Shown here: positions 1 through 12,200 of the stretch, one piece after another
How positions within the stretch are numbered: position 1 is the stretch's first letter
How the letters are laid out: each line of letters starts with the position of its first letter
Assembly: GCA_002286715.1 (NCBI GenBank)
Contig: NSJX01000009.1
Span: forward strand, 793,678-857,677
Source of the DNA: Dentipellis sp. KUC8613
Lineage: Eukaryota > Basidiomycota > Agaricomycetes > Russulales > Hericiaceae
Length of the DNA: 64,000 nucleotides
Direction of reading: 5' to 3'
The notes under the pieces: model-generated
The model's database searches: none
Told to the model about the DNA's origin: nothing
What the model saw: only the letters and a program-made list of their open reading frames with translations
Position numbers and translations under genes: made by a program

Positions 1-3000
1 CTGTATATCCTATCCCCAGTGGTCTGCGTAAAATCAATACGCACATCCCGAGTTGGCCCGTAACGACGTGCCGGTGGAGTCAGGTCCATAGCGAAGATGT
101 TGCAGATGGTATCACCACCGCCGAGCGGCATCGCCGGGGAAAACAAAGCTTGATAACGAGCACAGTACATTGCTAACGCCGGGTGCCGAGTATTGGAACG
201 GGATGCGTGGGTAGCGCCTGCGATCCTCGCACGCAGAGTCTATCGGGTGCTGCGAGCCCCCGTGGGGACTCCGCGCCTCGCCGACGCTCGACGTGCTCAG
301 CGGCAGGCGACTAGCGACTAGCGACTAGCGACTGATAGGCTTTCTCTGGCAACTTCGACTCGGAAGCGGGAGCGCCCCCGATGTCATGCACGCCGCCACT
401 GCCGCGCAATTGAATGCACAGGTCAGCGGCATGCCATATATCATGCGGGGGCGAGGTCATGACATGTAGAGCTGGGCCCACGTGGGGGGACGCAATGAAT
501 GCGTGTCGGTTTGGCTTTGCACGGGTGTATGCGATGATTGGTGCGCGGTGTCGGGTTTTGAGTTTGAAGGACAGGTTGGGGTAGAGGTGAAAGGTGGATT
601 GACGCTGTCGAGTCGGCGTCCCGCGGTCGAACGCGGTCTGGACATGCCTTGTCGCGATGGGGCCGCCGGAGAGCGCATACATACAGCGGATGGTCAAAGT
701 TTGCAGTTGGAGAATTAAGGTTCAGGGTTTAGTGCTCATGCATGAAACCGGGAACAAGGATTAGTACTGACCATGGTGAAGGGTTGCAGTAACCTTGAAG
801 CGTGGATCATCCACAAGCAGCAGCTTCCACCGGTGAACCTGAAATGCATCCTACATCTGGTATCGACTTCCCCTTGTGCCATGCGCGAATCCCGTCTAGA
901 CGTAGCGAACCCGAGCTCGTAAGCTCCAGGCCGCACCACGGCGCGACTCTAGAGCTAGAGCTTGAGCCAGTGTCAAATTCACAATGCCAGTGACAGAGGT
1001 ACAGACGTTCGTTTCGAATGCGCCTCAGGGACGGGGCCGCTGCTATCTCGTTCTGATTCGCCTTTCTGTTCTGCATTGACCTTCTCGTTCTAGAGTGTAC
1101 ATGGTCACTCGTGGACTTGAAGTGTATTGGCCACTCGGAAGCCCCTTCCGTGGAGAATACGTGTACTGATACATGGGCCCTGGCCATGGTAACTGAATGA
1201 TCTGCACAAAGGGGAAATTTTGAATAAGAAGCACGGAGGGACGAAGAAAGCACGAAAATACCCCAAGCCCGACACCGAAACTGACATTTCTCACCGCTGC
1301 GTCCCAGGGCGGCAGGGAGCGGGACGCTCACGCTGATGCGCGGAGACAGCGCGGCCCCATGAATATGTTCCCACAAGCACGAAGACGGGGAGACGCCAGG
1401 CCAGACGACCCTGGAGCCCAGGCTGGATGAAAGCCGCTTGCAGCCGGGAGACGCGGCGAAAGAGAAGTCGCTGGCGCTTCGTCGACCGTGGATCGTGGAT
1501 CGTGGGCCTCAGTCGTGCTTCGTGATGCGTCACGCATATGCTTCGCGATACAGGTGCTTCGCAGCATCGTGCGTCCGGTGCAAATCGCCGTGATCCTGAT
1601 CCTGATCCTGGTTATGAGATAGAGAAGACCCGGAGCAAGATGAAATGAGACAGAGAAGGCGAAGCCTGCGGCGGGATGTGCGCGCGCGGACACAGCCTGA
1701 GGCGATCCCGAAAATGAAAGAAGGCGAAGACGTCGAGTGTTGTGCGTGGCCCGGGTGCGCACATGGCTCGGACGCGGCCGCGGACGCGGACGACGCCACG
1801 TTCTGCGTCCGCCAGTCAGTGACTCATACGCCGAGCTCGTGCGCAGGCCCGACAATGACCCATATAGAAGCCAATGAGAACGCGCGGGCTGCGGGGCGCT
1901 CGTCTCGCCCTCGCACGTTGCACGCTGCACGCTGCACGGGCAAGGCGAAAGGGCGTGCTGGGCTCCTGGCCGCGCGCGAAGGCGTGGCCACTCGCAGGCG
2001 CTGCGAAGTGACGACGGCAGAATGATACTCGGGCGCTAGAGCGGCCACCCCCGACCTGAGCTGCGAGCCGGGTGGACAAGCCCGTTGAGTATCAGCTTCC
2101 GCAGGCCCGGGGCATGTTGAAGTTCGTATTCGTATTCGAGGGTGCTTGGGCTAGAACAGCCCGTGTCGACATAGATGGTAATGGCCTGTTTCGCGCTCGA
2201 GCGAACGAGCGTTTGCTGTCGTCCGCGGTGATTGCAGGTGGATTTGAGGGTGGGTGATGATGGGGACGGTAGCCTATTGGGTGCAGAATCGTGGTGGTAG
2301 TAGCATTAGGAGATAGAGGAAGGGTTGACAGCTTACAGCTTACAGGGCCGTGGAAGTGTCGCGTCTAATGCGTTCATGAATCACAGCGCCTGCCACGGCC
2401 TGCCGGGGATATTGATTGGAGAAATTTGGGCTCCACGATGTGTGCGTGTTCTGTGGTCTGCAGTCTGCAGTTTGAGGTGAGGGTTCCGCCCCCAAGACAT
2501 CTCTTCTCTGGTCCCGCGGCAGAAGAGAGAAGCGGAAGCGCGCAGATCCCGAAGCCGGGTGGACCAACAGATGAAGTGAAAGCCCCCTTCGAAGTTCGAA
2601 GTTCTGCAGATCGGGTTCACCGCCGTCGGCTTGCTGCTCCACGACGCCCGATGTCAGACTTCGCGTCGCCTCATGTGTCATGCATCGGGCGTGGCGCAGG
2701 GGTAGCTTCTGCCGTCGGCGCTGACGGTGGTGATGTGAGCATGTCATCATTGAAGGATATCATGTGAGAAATTTCGCTCACATGCTGCGGAGGACAGACG
2801 TCTACTTCGACGGCGTGGATTTTCGAAGCGCAGCGCGCGCGCGCTGGGGACCTGGAGAGTAGAAGATTCCGGGAGTTCAGGTGAATGGAAGAAGGAATGG
2901 AATCAGAGATAAGAAAGAAAGTTTAATTGTCGTGTTCCATTCGCATACCCATTCGACGTCAGAGTCCTCCAGTCGTACTGGCGTTCGCACTGATACGGGC

Positions 3001-6000
3001 ACTGAGATCATCTTCAAAGCCCTGGAAAGAACCAGGCTTTGGAATCACATAGAACGCGAATCCGGAGAAAACGCTGCTGCATCCGGGCTGCTCATGCAGG
3101 CTCCTAGTAACATGGCTGCAGCACTGTTGTGCCGGCGGTGATACGTACACTAGAGCTGGCATTGGTACCGGCGGCGAAGCAAGAACCCTGCACTCGAATC
3201 GCAAACACAGCGACACACAAGCTTCCATCCGAGTGCAGCATGCTTCTCAACTTCGTCTACGCGTACGCATCCGCCATGCCCGTAGCGCGCTGTCCAGGTC
3301 TGCGATCATCTTCTATAGAGAAGAGCAGAAAAAAAAAAGAGGAGACAGGGAGAGCGGTGTGGCGTGGCCGATCGCGACGGTGCCAAGTTGCTTGCAATTG
3401 GAAAGATTGCAGAGCGCAGGGTGCTGAGCGAAAATGAACGAAACAGCCGCACGCGTGGTTTACGTTCTTATGCTGGACTGACAGGCCAGCTGATACAGGT
3501 CGCGTGGGGTGTCTCAGTCCTTGTTCGCTGTCTGTGCCTTGGCCCTAGGTGCAGTGCGATGGGGGTGAAACAGCCGCATGCGAGACAGGACAAGGCACTG
3601 GAAAACAAAAGGCGAGAGACGGCTCGACGAGGCAAGACAGGCCGGATGAATTTTGACGCGTGGCGCGTGACGCATGGGCGCTCCTAACCCCAGCACGAGG
3701 TCACCGCGCGGCGCGCGTCTGCTAACCCCAGTTCGAATACTCTTGCTGGTTGCTTTGGACCTGTCGGTGCAACTGACTTGCTTCAAGCGTCTTCTATGTA
3801 TAGCGAATGGGCGGACATGTTAACGGTATGGTATGAATAACTGAATCTCAGTCGACGATGCTGACAATGTGGTCGATCATGCTACAGAGGAGGCTACGTT
3901 ACGGCCTACATCGTGCGTGACGCGAATTCATCGAAAATGCCTTGCACACAAGTGCAGGCTCGGACGAACCGTCGGCCTCGACTCCATTACACTTTAGGCA
4001 TCCACTTTAACTCTGTGTTCTGTGAGTGTATAGCCATCCGTCCCTTATCGTGCATTATTTACCTTTCATATTGACAGCTCATGCACTGTAACCCGGATGC
4101 TCTTGCTCTTGTTCGACAGATGGATCAACCAGTGTGGCCGAGATGCCTACTCGCTTCTCTGCAGAACGAGGTGTAGTGTTAATGACTGGTTTTAGGCTTG
4201 CGAGTGCCAGTGACGTAGAAGCATCCGCGTCCGCGCGCATACATCCGCGTGCAGCAAGTCGACCTTGTGTCGCGGTTCAGCGAGGTCATGCTAGTCCCGT
4301 AGGTCATCCATTGACAATCTCCCGTCGCAATCCGATAACTGACTCTTGAATCGTCAGAATGACGGGTTGCTCTCAGTTTTCTTACGAATTACCATGGCCA
4401 GCCATGTCTTTCTGCGACCAAGTGACAAAGCAGCAACTGACCACTGCACGCGTCATCCCATCATTTTGGAGCCTCCCTCCCCCCTTCACAATGAACCACG
4501 TGAAAAAGCGCCAGCTCGCCCACAAAGCAAATTCCCTTCCCCAACCATCGCGCCCGACCCATCACACCATCACCGACGGCATCCAAAACGGCACTCCCTT
4601 CCCCCTCCTCGCTAGACGGGTCCTGTCGACTGTCATCGTCTAACAGCCGTTAGCCGATCCCTCTCGATGGAGGGCGCCCACACGTCCGCTTCTCCCTGCG
4701 ATCCACATCTGCCTCCCTCTGCACGTCTAACGGGCCATATCCACGGCAGCGGCACGCGTAAGAACGGGTCCGCTAGCCGTTTATTTACAGCTAGATCAGA
4801 TCCCGCCGCTAGCGCCTCGAGATTCAGGAGTGGACACGGATTTGCTGGATCGATACTTGCGTCGGAGCCGGCGGGCGTGGTTCTCGACTGGATCTGCCCG
4901 CCTTCACGTCTAACCACGGTGGCGGGGTTTTGTTTCACGTTCGATCCCGAGATCAGATCGTGACGGCGGGGGATCTACATGAATCTCTGCGAGGGAGCGG
5001 ATTGGTAGTGCGCGTTGCTGATTTTGGGTCGGGCTGTTGGGCTGAGGATGGTGAGGACATAGCTCTTGGCTTGAGTGGTCTCTTGATGGTGAGCTATCAA
5101 TACGGATATCCTTCCCCTCCCTATGCTGATGAGCTACAGCAGTAACGCATTTTCGTGTCCGTTCTCTCCGAGATCGGATCTCGACGCACCGAATGAACAT
5201 CCTCAAATATACCTGCATTTCCCGGATTTGCATCGGAGCCGCTAGCAGCCTGAAACAACGTCTGTCTACGTACGCCTCGCTTCGTCAGCTCGCTGCGTCA
5301 CTCAGGTTACTTCCCACAACATCTCGCCATTCTGTTGCACCGCATACTTGAATTCATTGGGATTCTTCTCCTTTCGACGACTCTGGCGGCTGCAACAATC
5401 TGTCTATCTATTGCACAGGACGCATGACGCGACGGGTGGACGAGGATAGCACGCGGCCTAGAATGCAACGGCTCACACCTGACGGTTGTAATTTCGATAA
5501 CGACAAGCACGCCCTTCAAGTTTGCTTTGCCGCTACGGCTTGTCGGTCGCGGGGAGAGGCACATCTATGGGCCTGTCAGCTGTCACCCGTCGGCTGTGCG
5601 TTCGGGGCTGGTGGGGTCTGGATCACTACCACCACGTTGACAGGTGCCGGTGGTTTCTGATTCTGCTGTCATCGTCGGCATCGACTATTCTTGTATCTCG
5701 TTGTTCGGGTAAGAAACCCATTTTCGGTGGGATAGGACTGTTTGCTCGTGGACCGCAGAGGTCGATTGACAACTCGCTCAGAGGGTAGTGTTCACTGCCT
5801 GATAGCAAGCGGGAACGCAAGAGGAAATCTAAAGCCATCCCTACAAACATCTCTGATCTCAGACTCGCCACTCGCCACTCGACTGTCGGCCGCGCCGCGC
5901 GGCCTGGCATCTCTTCCTGGGCTCTATTTTGGAATCGTTGGGTCTCAGCCAACTGGGGCGTTCGCGACGACTTGGTGACTGTGACTGTTTGGTGTCTTTC

Positions 6001-6119
6001 GCGGAAGAGTGGACGAATGGGGTGGATTGTGCACGGCCTCGATGCGCTCAGGTATGTCTATGTATATCCCACATCAGCTTGATATCCTCGTTCATTGGTC
6101 ACTTCACCTTCCTAGTAGA
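1..6119. other. Gene-poor region, nothing supported
   Basis: No coding region can be supported here. Open frames on both strands are short, mutually overlapping, arginine/serine/proline-rich, and show no recognisable motif or splice-linked continuation. The composition is GC-rich with scattered short direct repeats. Unannotated non-coding RNA or decayed repeats are possible but not visible. Confidence 0.5.
307..333. repeat. 7-bp microsatellite (gcgacta)
   Basis: The heptamer gcgacta is repeated almost four times in perfect tandem. No function is apparent. Confidence 0.85.
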
Positions 6120-7450
6120 TGTGTATATGTAGACATCGATTCCTGCCGCACCTACGCGTCCTGCGGCCGGCTGCTAGCTGCTCAATCGGCGAGACGTGAC
6201 TGGCAAGTTCATATCCCTCCCCCTACCTGTGTCAAGAAGAAGACAGCAGCTATCACGTATCTCTGACGTCGTCCTTCCCCGCTACAGTATGTGGACATCG
6301 ATGTGCTATGTACATTTGCCGAGCCGACGCGTCCCGCGGCCGGCTCAGGCTGCTGGATGGGCGAGTCGTGAGTAGCAGTTCCTGTTCCTTCCCCTCCTGC
6401 GACTAGTCTTTGACATCGTCGTTCACCTTTGTCGTTTCCTTTGCAGGATATATGCGTACAACGAAGTCCCTCGATGCGCCATATACGTTTGCCGAATCTA
6501 CGCGTCCCACGGCTTCCTGCTCAACCTCAATGGCCGAGCTGTGAGTGGCAGTTGCCGCCTCTTCCCTATGGCTAGTCTTCGACGTTGTCATTGACCTTTG
6601 TCGTCTTCTTTGCAGGATATATGCTCGTCACTTGGTTCCTCGATGCACAACGTACACCTGCCGAACCTACGCGTCCCGCGGCCGGCTGCTATCTGCTCGG
6701 CGGGCGAGACATAGCTGGTAATTGATCCCCCCTTGCGGCTAGTCTTTGACGTCGTCGTTCACGTCTGTTGCCCCCTTTACAGGATATATGCGTACAACGT
6801 AGCCCCTCAATGCACCACGTACACCTGCCGCACCTACGCGTTCCGCGGCTTCCTTCCAGCCAACGCGTGACTGGCATCTTCCCTTCGACAAGTCAGTGAC
6901 GTCTTCCCCTCATCCGTCACTCCGTCCCCCTTCACGTTCACAGTAGAGGTACACAGATACTCATACCTCGACGTCACGGTGCCGCACCTACGCGTCCCGC
7001 GGCCGGCTGCTCAGCGTCGGTGGGCGGAGCGTGACGGGCAATGGGTGGAGCGTGACGGGCAAGTGCTTCCCCCCGATTCCCCCTGGTGCTGCCTGCTGCT
7101 TGGATTGGAAAGCAGACAGCGGCTGTGACATCCGCGTTGGCGTTGGCGTTGGCGTTCGTTGTTCAGGTAGCCTTCGAAGGTGATAAGTATATGTATACTC
7201 GTCTATCGACGCGCTATATACGTCTGCCGAATGTACGCGTCCTGCGGCCGGCTGTTATCTGCTCGACAGGCGGAACTGGCAGGAACACACGTACCTCCAT
7301 AGTGCTCCCTGAGTCGGAAAGCAAAGACGGTTGGTCGTTCTTTCACCTTCACAGAACACGCATTCGAACTCCCCAAGGTGCTTTCTACGGTTGCCGCACC
7401 TGCCATGCGCGTCCCGCCGCCGCTCGGTGCCTACCTGATTTGTATCAGAA
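6120..7450. repeat. Diverged tandem array, ~170-bp unit, about 8 copies
   Basis: A conserved core resembling tgccgcacctacgcgtcc, usually followed by gcggccggctgct, recurs with its acgcgt word at 6154, 6327, 6500, 6669, 6836, 6990 and 7235, and a degenerate copy near 7405. Spacings are 173, 173, 169, 167, 154, 245 and about 170 bp. Between the cores, units share ctcgatgcacca-like and gtcgtcgttcacc-like segments. Several units end in gtgagt or gtgact after the core and carry a pyrimidine tract plus ttgcag or ttacag just before the next unit, so each unit looks like an exon and intron pair. No single frame stays open across the units, so it is called a repeat rather than a gene. Confidence 0.8.
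7134..7157. repeat. Hexamer repeat (gcgttg)x4
   Basis: Four tandem copies of gcgttg, the last ending in c, lie inside the last part of the 170-bp array. Confidence 0.8.
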
Positions 7451-9277
7451 AGGAACCAACCAACCGACCAACCAACTGTCGATGTGGATACAAGTTCTAG
7501 CTCTAGCTCCAAGGGCTGGAGCACCCGCACGCGCACGTGCTTCACCGCGGTCACTCATGGGGATTGTTCACTGTCAGGCTAAATGCTGCCGCTGCATTCT
7601 TATCGTTCTATTTGTGGATCCGCGTGCGTGCCGTGGTACCGGCAGCCCCGTATACGTATGCGTTCGATTTCCAGACTCGGAGACTGCATGACCGGTACTG
7701 GTGTTGGGTTGAGATCTATGGAAGGGAGGCGTGCGTAGGGGGGTGGGGTTTTCAGGTGGATGTGGTAAGGAGGGAGCGGGGTGGAGAGCAGAGGGGTTGT
7801 CTGTGGCTCGATGGAATGGGATGGTGGTGGCGATCGTGTGGAGGAGTATTTCTGAATGCGGAGAAGGACGGCATGGGGTGTCGCGGTCAGACCCGGGCAG
7901 AGAAGGGAAGGGGGCTCGATCACCGACTCTGGTGCTGCAGGTTGCGCCCGTTGGGGTTTTGGTCCGTGGTATATTTTCATACTCGAGGAGGGAGATTGTT
8001 TCTCAAGCCTAGAAGGGAGGTTATCCCATTGAAACTACTACAGTACAACGATCAAAGGCAGCAATCAGCAGCCTCACAACAATTTCCACGCTATGTAGTA
8101 CTAGTTCGACAACACTTACCTACTCTTCAATCACTCACATCCATCACCTAGAAAAATAATTCGATGCCCATATCCCCTCGCTCCGCGCTCCACGAATTTA
8201 TCGGTATCATCCCCCGCACTCCATCACCTCACCGCCCCCGCCCCCCGCCGACATCGACCGCCAACAAAGCAGATGCGAGAATTAGCGAAATTGCAGTCCG
8301 CCGATGATCGCCACGGGCTCAGGGTGCACGCCAGTCGCAAGCTGCAATAGCCACGCAGATAACCAGCAACTGATTGTGCATTCTGATCATGATGTGACCC
8401 GGGGAGCACGGAGCTGAGGTACGCAGGCGCGGCTTCCCCGCCAGTGCGTCCTGTTCGGGGTGTGCGCCTGCAGCATCAGGCATGGCGCTACGGCATGCGG
8501 GCGTGCTTGGCGACGGCGATGCTGGCTATGGCTTAGCCTGAGTGCGGCGGGTGACATGGACATGGGCGTCGCGCGTCGGCTTCTGTGGTGGGCGGGGAAG
8601 CGTGTCAGGTGGAGTGGGTTCTTTTGCCTTGAGAGGAGTTAGGAGTTGTTGCGATTGTGGTCTTTTTCTTGTTTGAAGAGGCCCCAGCTCCAACGAGTAC
8701 TGCGCATTGGAGTTGGAGTTGGAGTGTGCGAGGCGAGGACGCACGACGAGCACGACGTTGGAGATTCCACTTGGGAGATCATTAGCATGGGCGGGATCTC
8801 GGGTACGCGATCGAGGCGAGACATGCATTATTGTATATCTCGATCGGCCCGATGTCTGCGGCGATAGAACGACCCAGCCGCGCGGCGTGCCCGGCGGGAC
8901 CAAAACCGCGATCTGGCGCCCAGATGCGGACGGGTCACGTGCGTGGGGGTACTCGGCCGCGACGGAGGACGGAAAAACAAAAACAAACGGAAAGGGAGAG
9001 CGCACAGGCGTAGGCGCACGCGGCGGGGCGAGGAGGACGGGGTGGGCGGTGGTGCGTGATGGGCGGCGAGGACGGGCGAAGGGTGCGGAAGGGAGGGCGG
9101 AGGGCGCCAGGGAGAGGGTCCGAGGAGGGCGTGGGACAGGGAATGCCGGCCGAGGACGCGTCTGCAGGCAAGAACGATGAATGATCCGCTCAGTGTCACT
9201 GTGTCTCGACAACACAAAAGCGCGCATGTTCCTCTTCGCTGCCCAGTCCTCCTTCCTCTCTTTCTCTCTCTCCCTCC
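7451..9277. other. Upstream region of the ABC transporter, no gene seen
   Basis: No supported coding region. The strand is purine-rich between about 7730 and 7920 and again at 8940-9130, then pyrimidine-rich from about 9225 up to the transporter start, a composition common in fungal promoters. No clear TATA box was seen. Confidence 0.45.
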
Positions 9278-12200
9278 ATGGCCGAGAAAGACGACAAGCG
9301 CGTCTCAGAGAGCTCCCTCCCCTCGTCGCGGGAGACCCACGCGGAGGTCGTCGCCCTCGCGCGCACCGTCTCCCAGCACAATGACGGCCCCCGCGAGGCA
9401 GACTCTGACGTCGAGAACCCGTTTCTCGGCACAGACGACCCCCTCCTCGACCCCACCTCCGGCAAGTTCGACGCCGTCGCATGGACAAAGGCCATCCTCC
9501 AGATCCAGGCGACCGATCCCGACGGCTATCCGCGCCAGACCGCCGCCGTCAGCTTCGAGAATTTGAACGTGTACGGCTACGGCAAGCCGACCGACCACCA
9601 GAAAACCGTCGGCAACTACCTCCTCGACATCCCCGGCGTCGTGCGCAACATGTTCGGCCGCCAGGGCCAGCGCATCGATATCCTCCGCAACTTTGACGGG
9701 TGCGTGCACCGCTTGCCGTTTTGGTGATATGGCGTTTCTGATTCGGGTTGCAGGCTCGTGCGCGAGTCGGAGATGCTCGTCGTCCTCGGCCGCCCTGGCT
9801 CCGGCTGCACGACCCTGCTCAAGACCATTGCAGGCGAAACCCACGGTCTCTGGATCACTGAAAATTCGCACATCAATTACCAAGGTAAGCGCCCGCACGC
9901 CGCTCGTCCCGCCGCTGACCGCGCTGCACACAGGTATCTCCTTCGACCGCATGCACAAGACGTTCCGCGGCGAGGTCGTCTACAACGCCGAGAACGACGT
10001 GCACTTCCCCAACATGGTGAGCATGCGAATCTCCGCGCGCAGTGCCTTATCGCGCCACCGCTGACCCGCCCGTTGCAAATTCGAATCCGCGCGCGCTCTA
10101 GACCGTCGGCCAGACGCTCAGCTTCGCGGCCCGCGCCCGCACGCCCCGCACGCGCCTCCCCGGCGTCTCGCGCGAGCGCTGGGCCGAGCACATGAAGGAC
10201 GTCGTCATGGCCATCTATGGCCTCTCCCACACCGTCAACACCAAGGTCGGCAACGACTTTATCCGCGGCGTGTCCGGCGGCGAGCGCAAGCGCGTCTCCA
10301 TTGCGGAGGTCGCGCTGAGTGGCAGCCCGCTCCAGTGCTGGGACAACTCGACCCGTGGGTTGGACTCGGCGACCGCGCTCGAGTTTGTCAAGTCGCTGAA
10401 GTTGTCCAGCAAGTATGCAGGCGCGACGGCGATCATCGCTATCTACCAGGCCTCGCAGGCCATCTACGATGTGCGCCACCCCCTCTCTTCCTCTTTTCAC
10501 TAGCTAAAGCCGGGGTGTAGCTCTTCGACAAGGTGACCCTGCTGTACGAGGGCCAGCAGATCTACTTTGGGCGCGCGGACCGCGCAAAGCAGTACTTCAT
10601 CGACATGGGCTTCCATTACCCGCCCCGCCAGACCACCGCCGACTTCCTCACCTCCATCACGAACCCGGGCGAGTGCCAGCCGCGGCCGGGCTTCGAGGGC
10701 CGCGTGCCGCGCACCGCGGACGAGTTCGCGCGCGCGTGGCGCGACAGCGCCGACCGCGCCGAGCTCCTGCGCGAGATCGCCTCTTTCAATGCCGAGTTCC
10801 CCGAGGACGGCGCCCAGCTCGACCGCTTCCGCGCGGCGCGCAAGCGCGTGCAGGCCAAGGGCTCGCAGGCGCCGTACACGATCTCGACGCCGATGCAGAT
10901 CCGCCTGTGCCTGCGCCGCGCGCAGCAGCGTTTCGTCGCGGACACGAGCAACTTCCTCACGAACGTCATCGGCAACTTTATTCTGGCGCTGATTATCTCG
11001 AGCATCTTCTACGACCTCCCGGCGAACACGCAGACGTTCTACTCGCGCGGCGCGCTGCTGTTCTTTGCGATATTGATGAACGCGTTCGCGTCGTCCCTCG
11101 AGATTCTGCAGATTTACGAGCAGCGCCCGATTGTGGAGAAGCATCGCAGGATGGCGCTGTATCATCCGTTCAGCGATGCGATTGCCTCGGTGATATGTGA
11201 TTTGCCCGGCAAGATTGCGGCGTCGCTTGCGTTCAATTTGGTGCTGTACTTCATGACGAACCTCCGCCGCACCCCCGGCGCGTTCTTCACGTTCTACCTC
11301 TTCTCCTTCCTGTGCGTCCTCCCCCCTCCCTTCTTTCCTCGCTCGCGTGCTGACAATATGGTGTGGTTGTGGCGCACAGGTGCATTCTGGTGATGAGCAT
11401 GATCTTCCGCACGATCGGCGCGACCTCGCGCACGATCTCGCAGGCCATGGCGCCCTCCTCCGTGATCCTGCTCGCGCTCGTCATCTTCACCGGCTTCTCG
11501 ATCCCCGTGCGCGACATGCTCGGCTGGTCCCGCTGGATCAACTACATCAACCCGATCGGATACGCGTTCGAGACGCTCATGCTGAACGAGTTCGCCGGCC
11601 GCGAGTTCCCCTGCGCGAACTTCATCCCCACCGGCCCCGGGTACGATAGCGTGCCCGCGACGAGCCGCGTGTGCTCGACCGCCGGCGCCGTGTTTGGCGC
11701 GAATGTGGTAGAAGGCACGGCCTACCTTGCGACGGCGTATAATTACGTCGACGCGCATAGATGGCGGAATTTTGGGATTTTGTGGGCGTTTATCATTTTC
11801 TTCGCCGCGACGTATTTGCTTGCGACGGAGTTCGTGAGCGCGTCGAAGAGCAAGGGCGAGGTGCTCGTGTTCCGCCGCGGGCATGTCCCCGGCCAGGAGA
11901 AGCGCGCGGCGGGCGTGAGGTGCTCCGACGTGGAGACGGGCTCGAATGGCACGAAGACGGACATCGAGATGGAGCCCGTCAAGAAGGAGGACACGGTCGC
12001 GAATATACAGAGACAGGTCGCCACGTTCCATTGGGAGGATGTGGTGTATGATATCAAGATTAAGGGCCAGCCGAGACGGTTGTTGGATCATGTCGATGGC
12101 TGGGTGAGGCCGGGCACGTTGACGGCGCTCATGGGTGCTTCGGGTGCTGGCAAGGTGCGCTTCTCTCTTCCCCCATTCTCTTGTTTCTGCGGTTGTTGAC

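Noticed and set aside
8526..9958. Long minus-strand open frames (320 and 217 codons) over the start of the transporter
   Set aside because: They are antisense to or just upstream of the PDR transporter in very GC-rich DNA, are Arg/Pro/Ala-rich, and have no domain.
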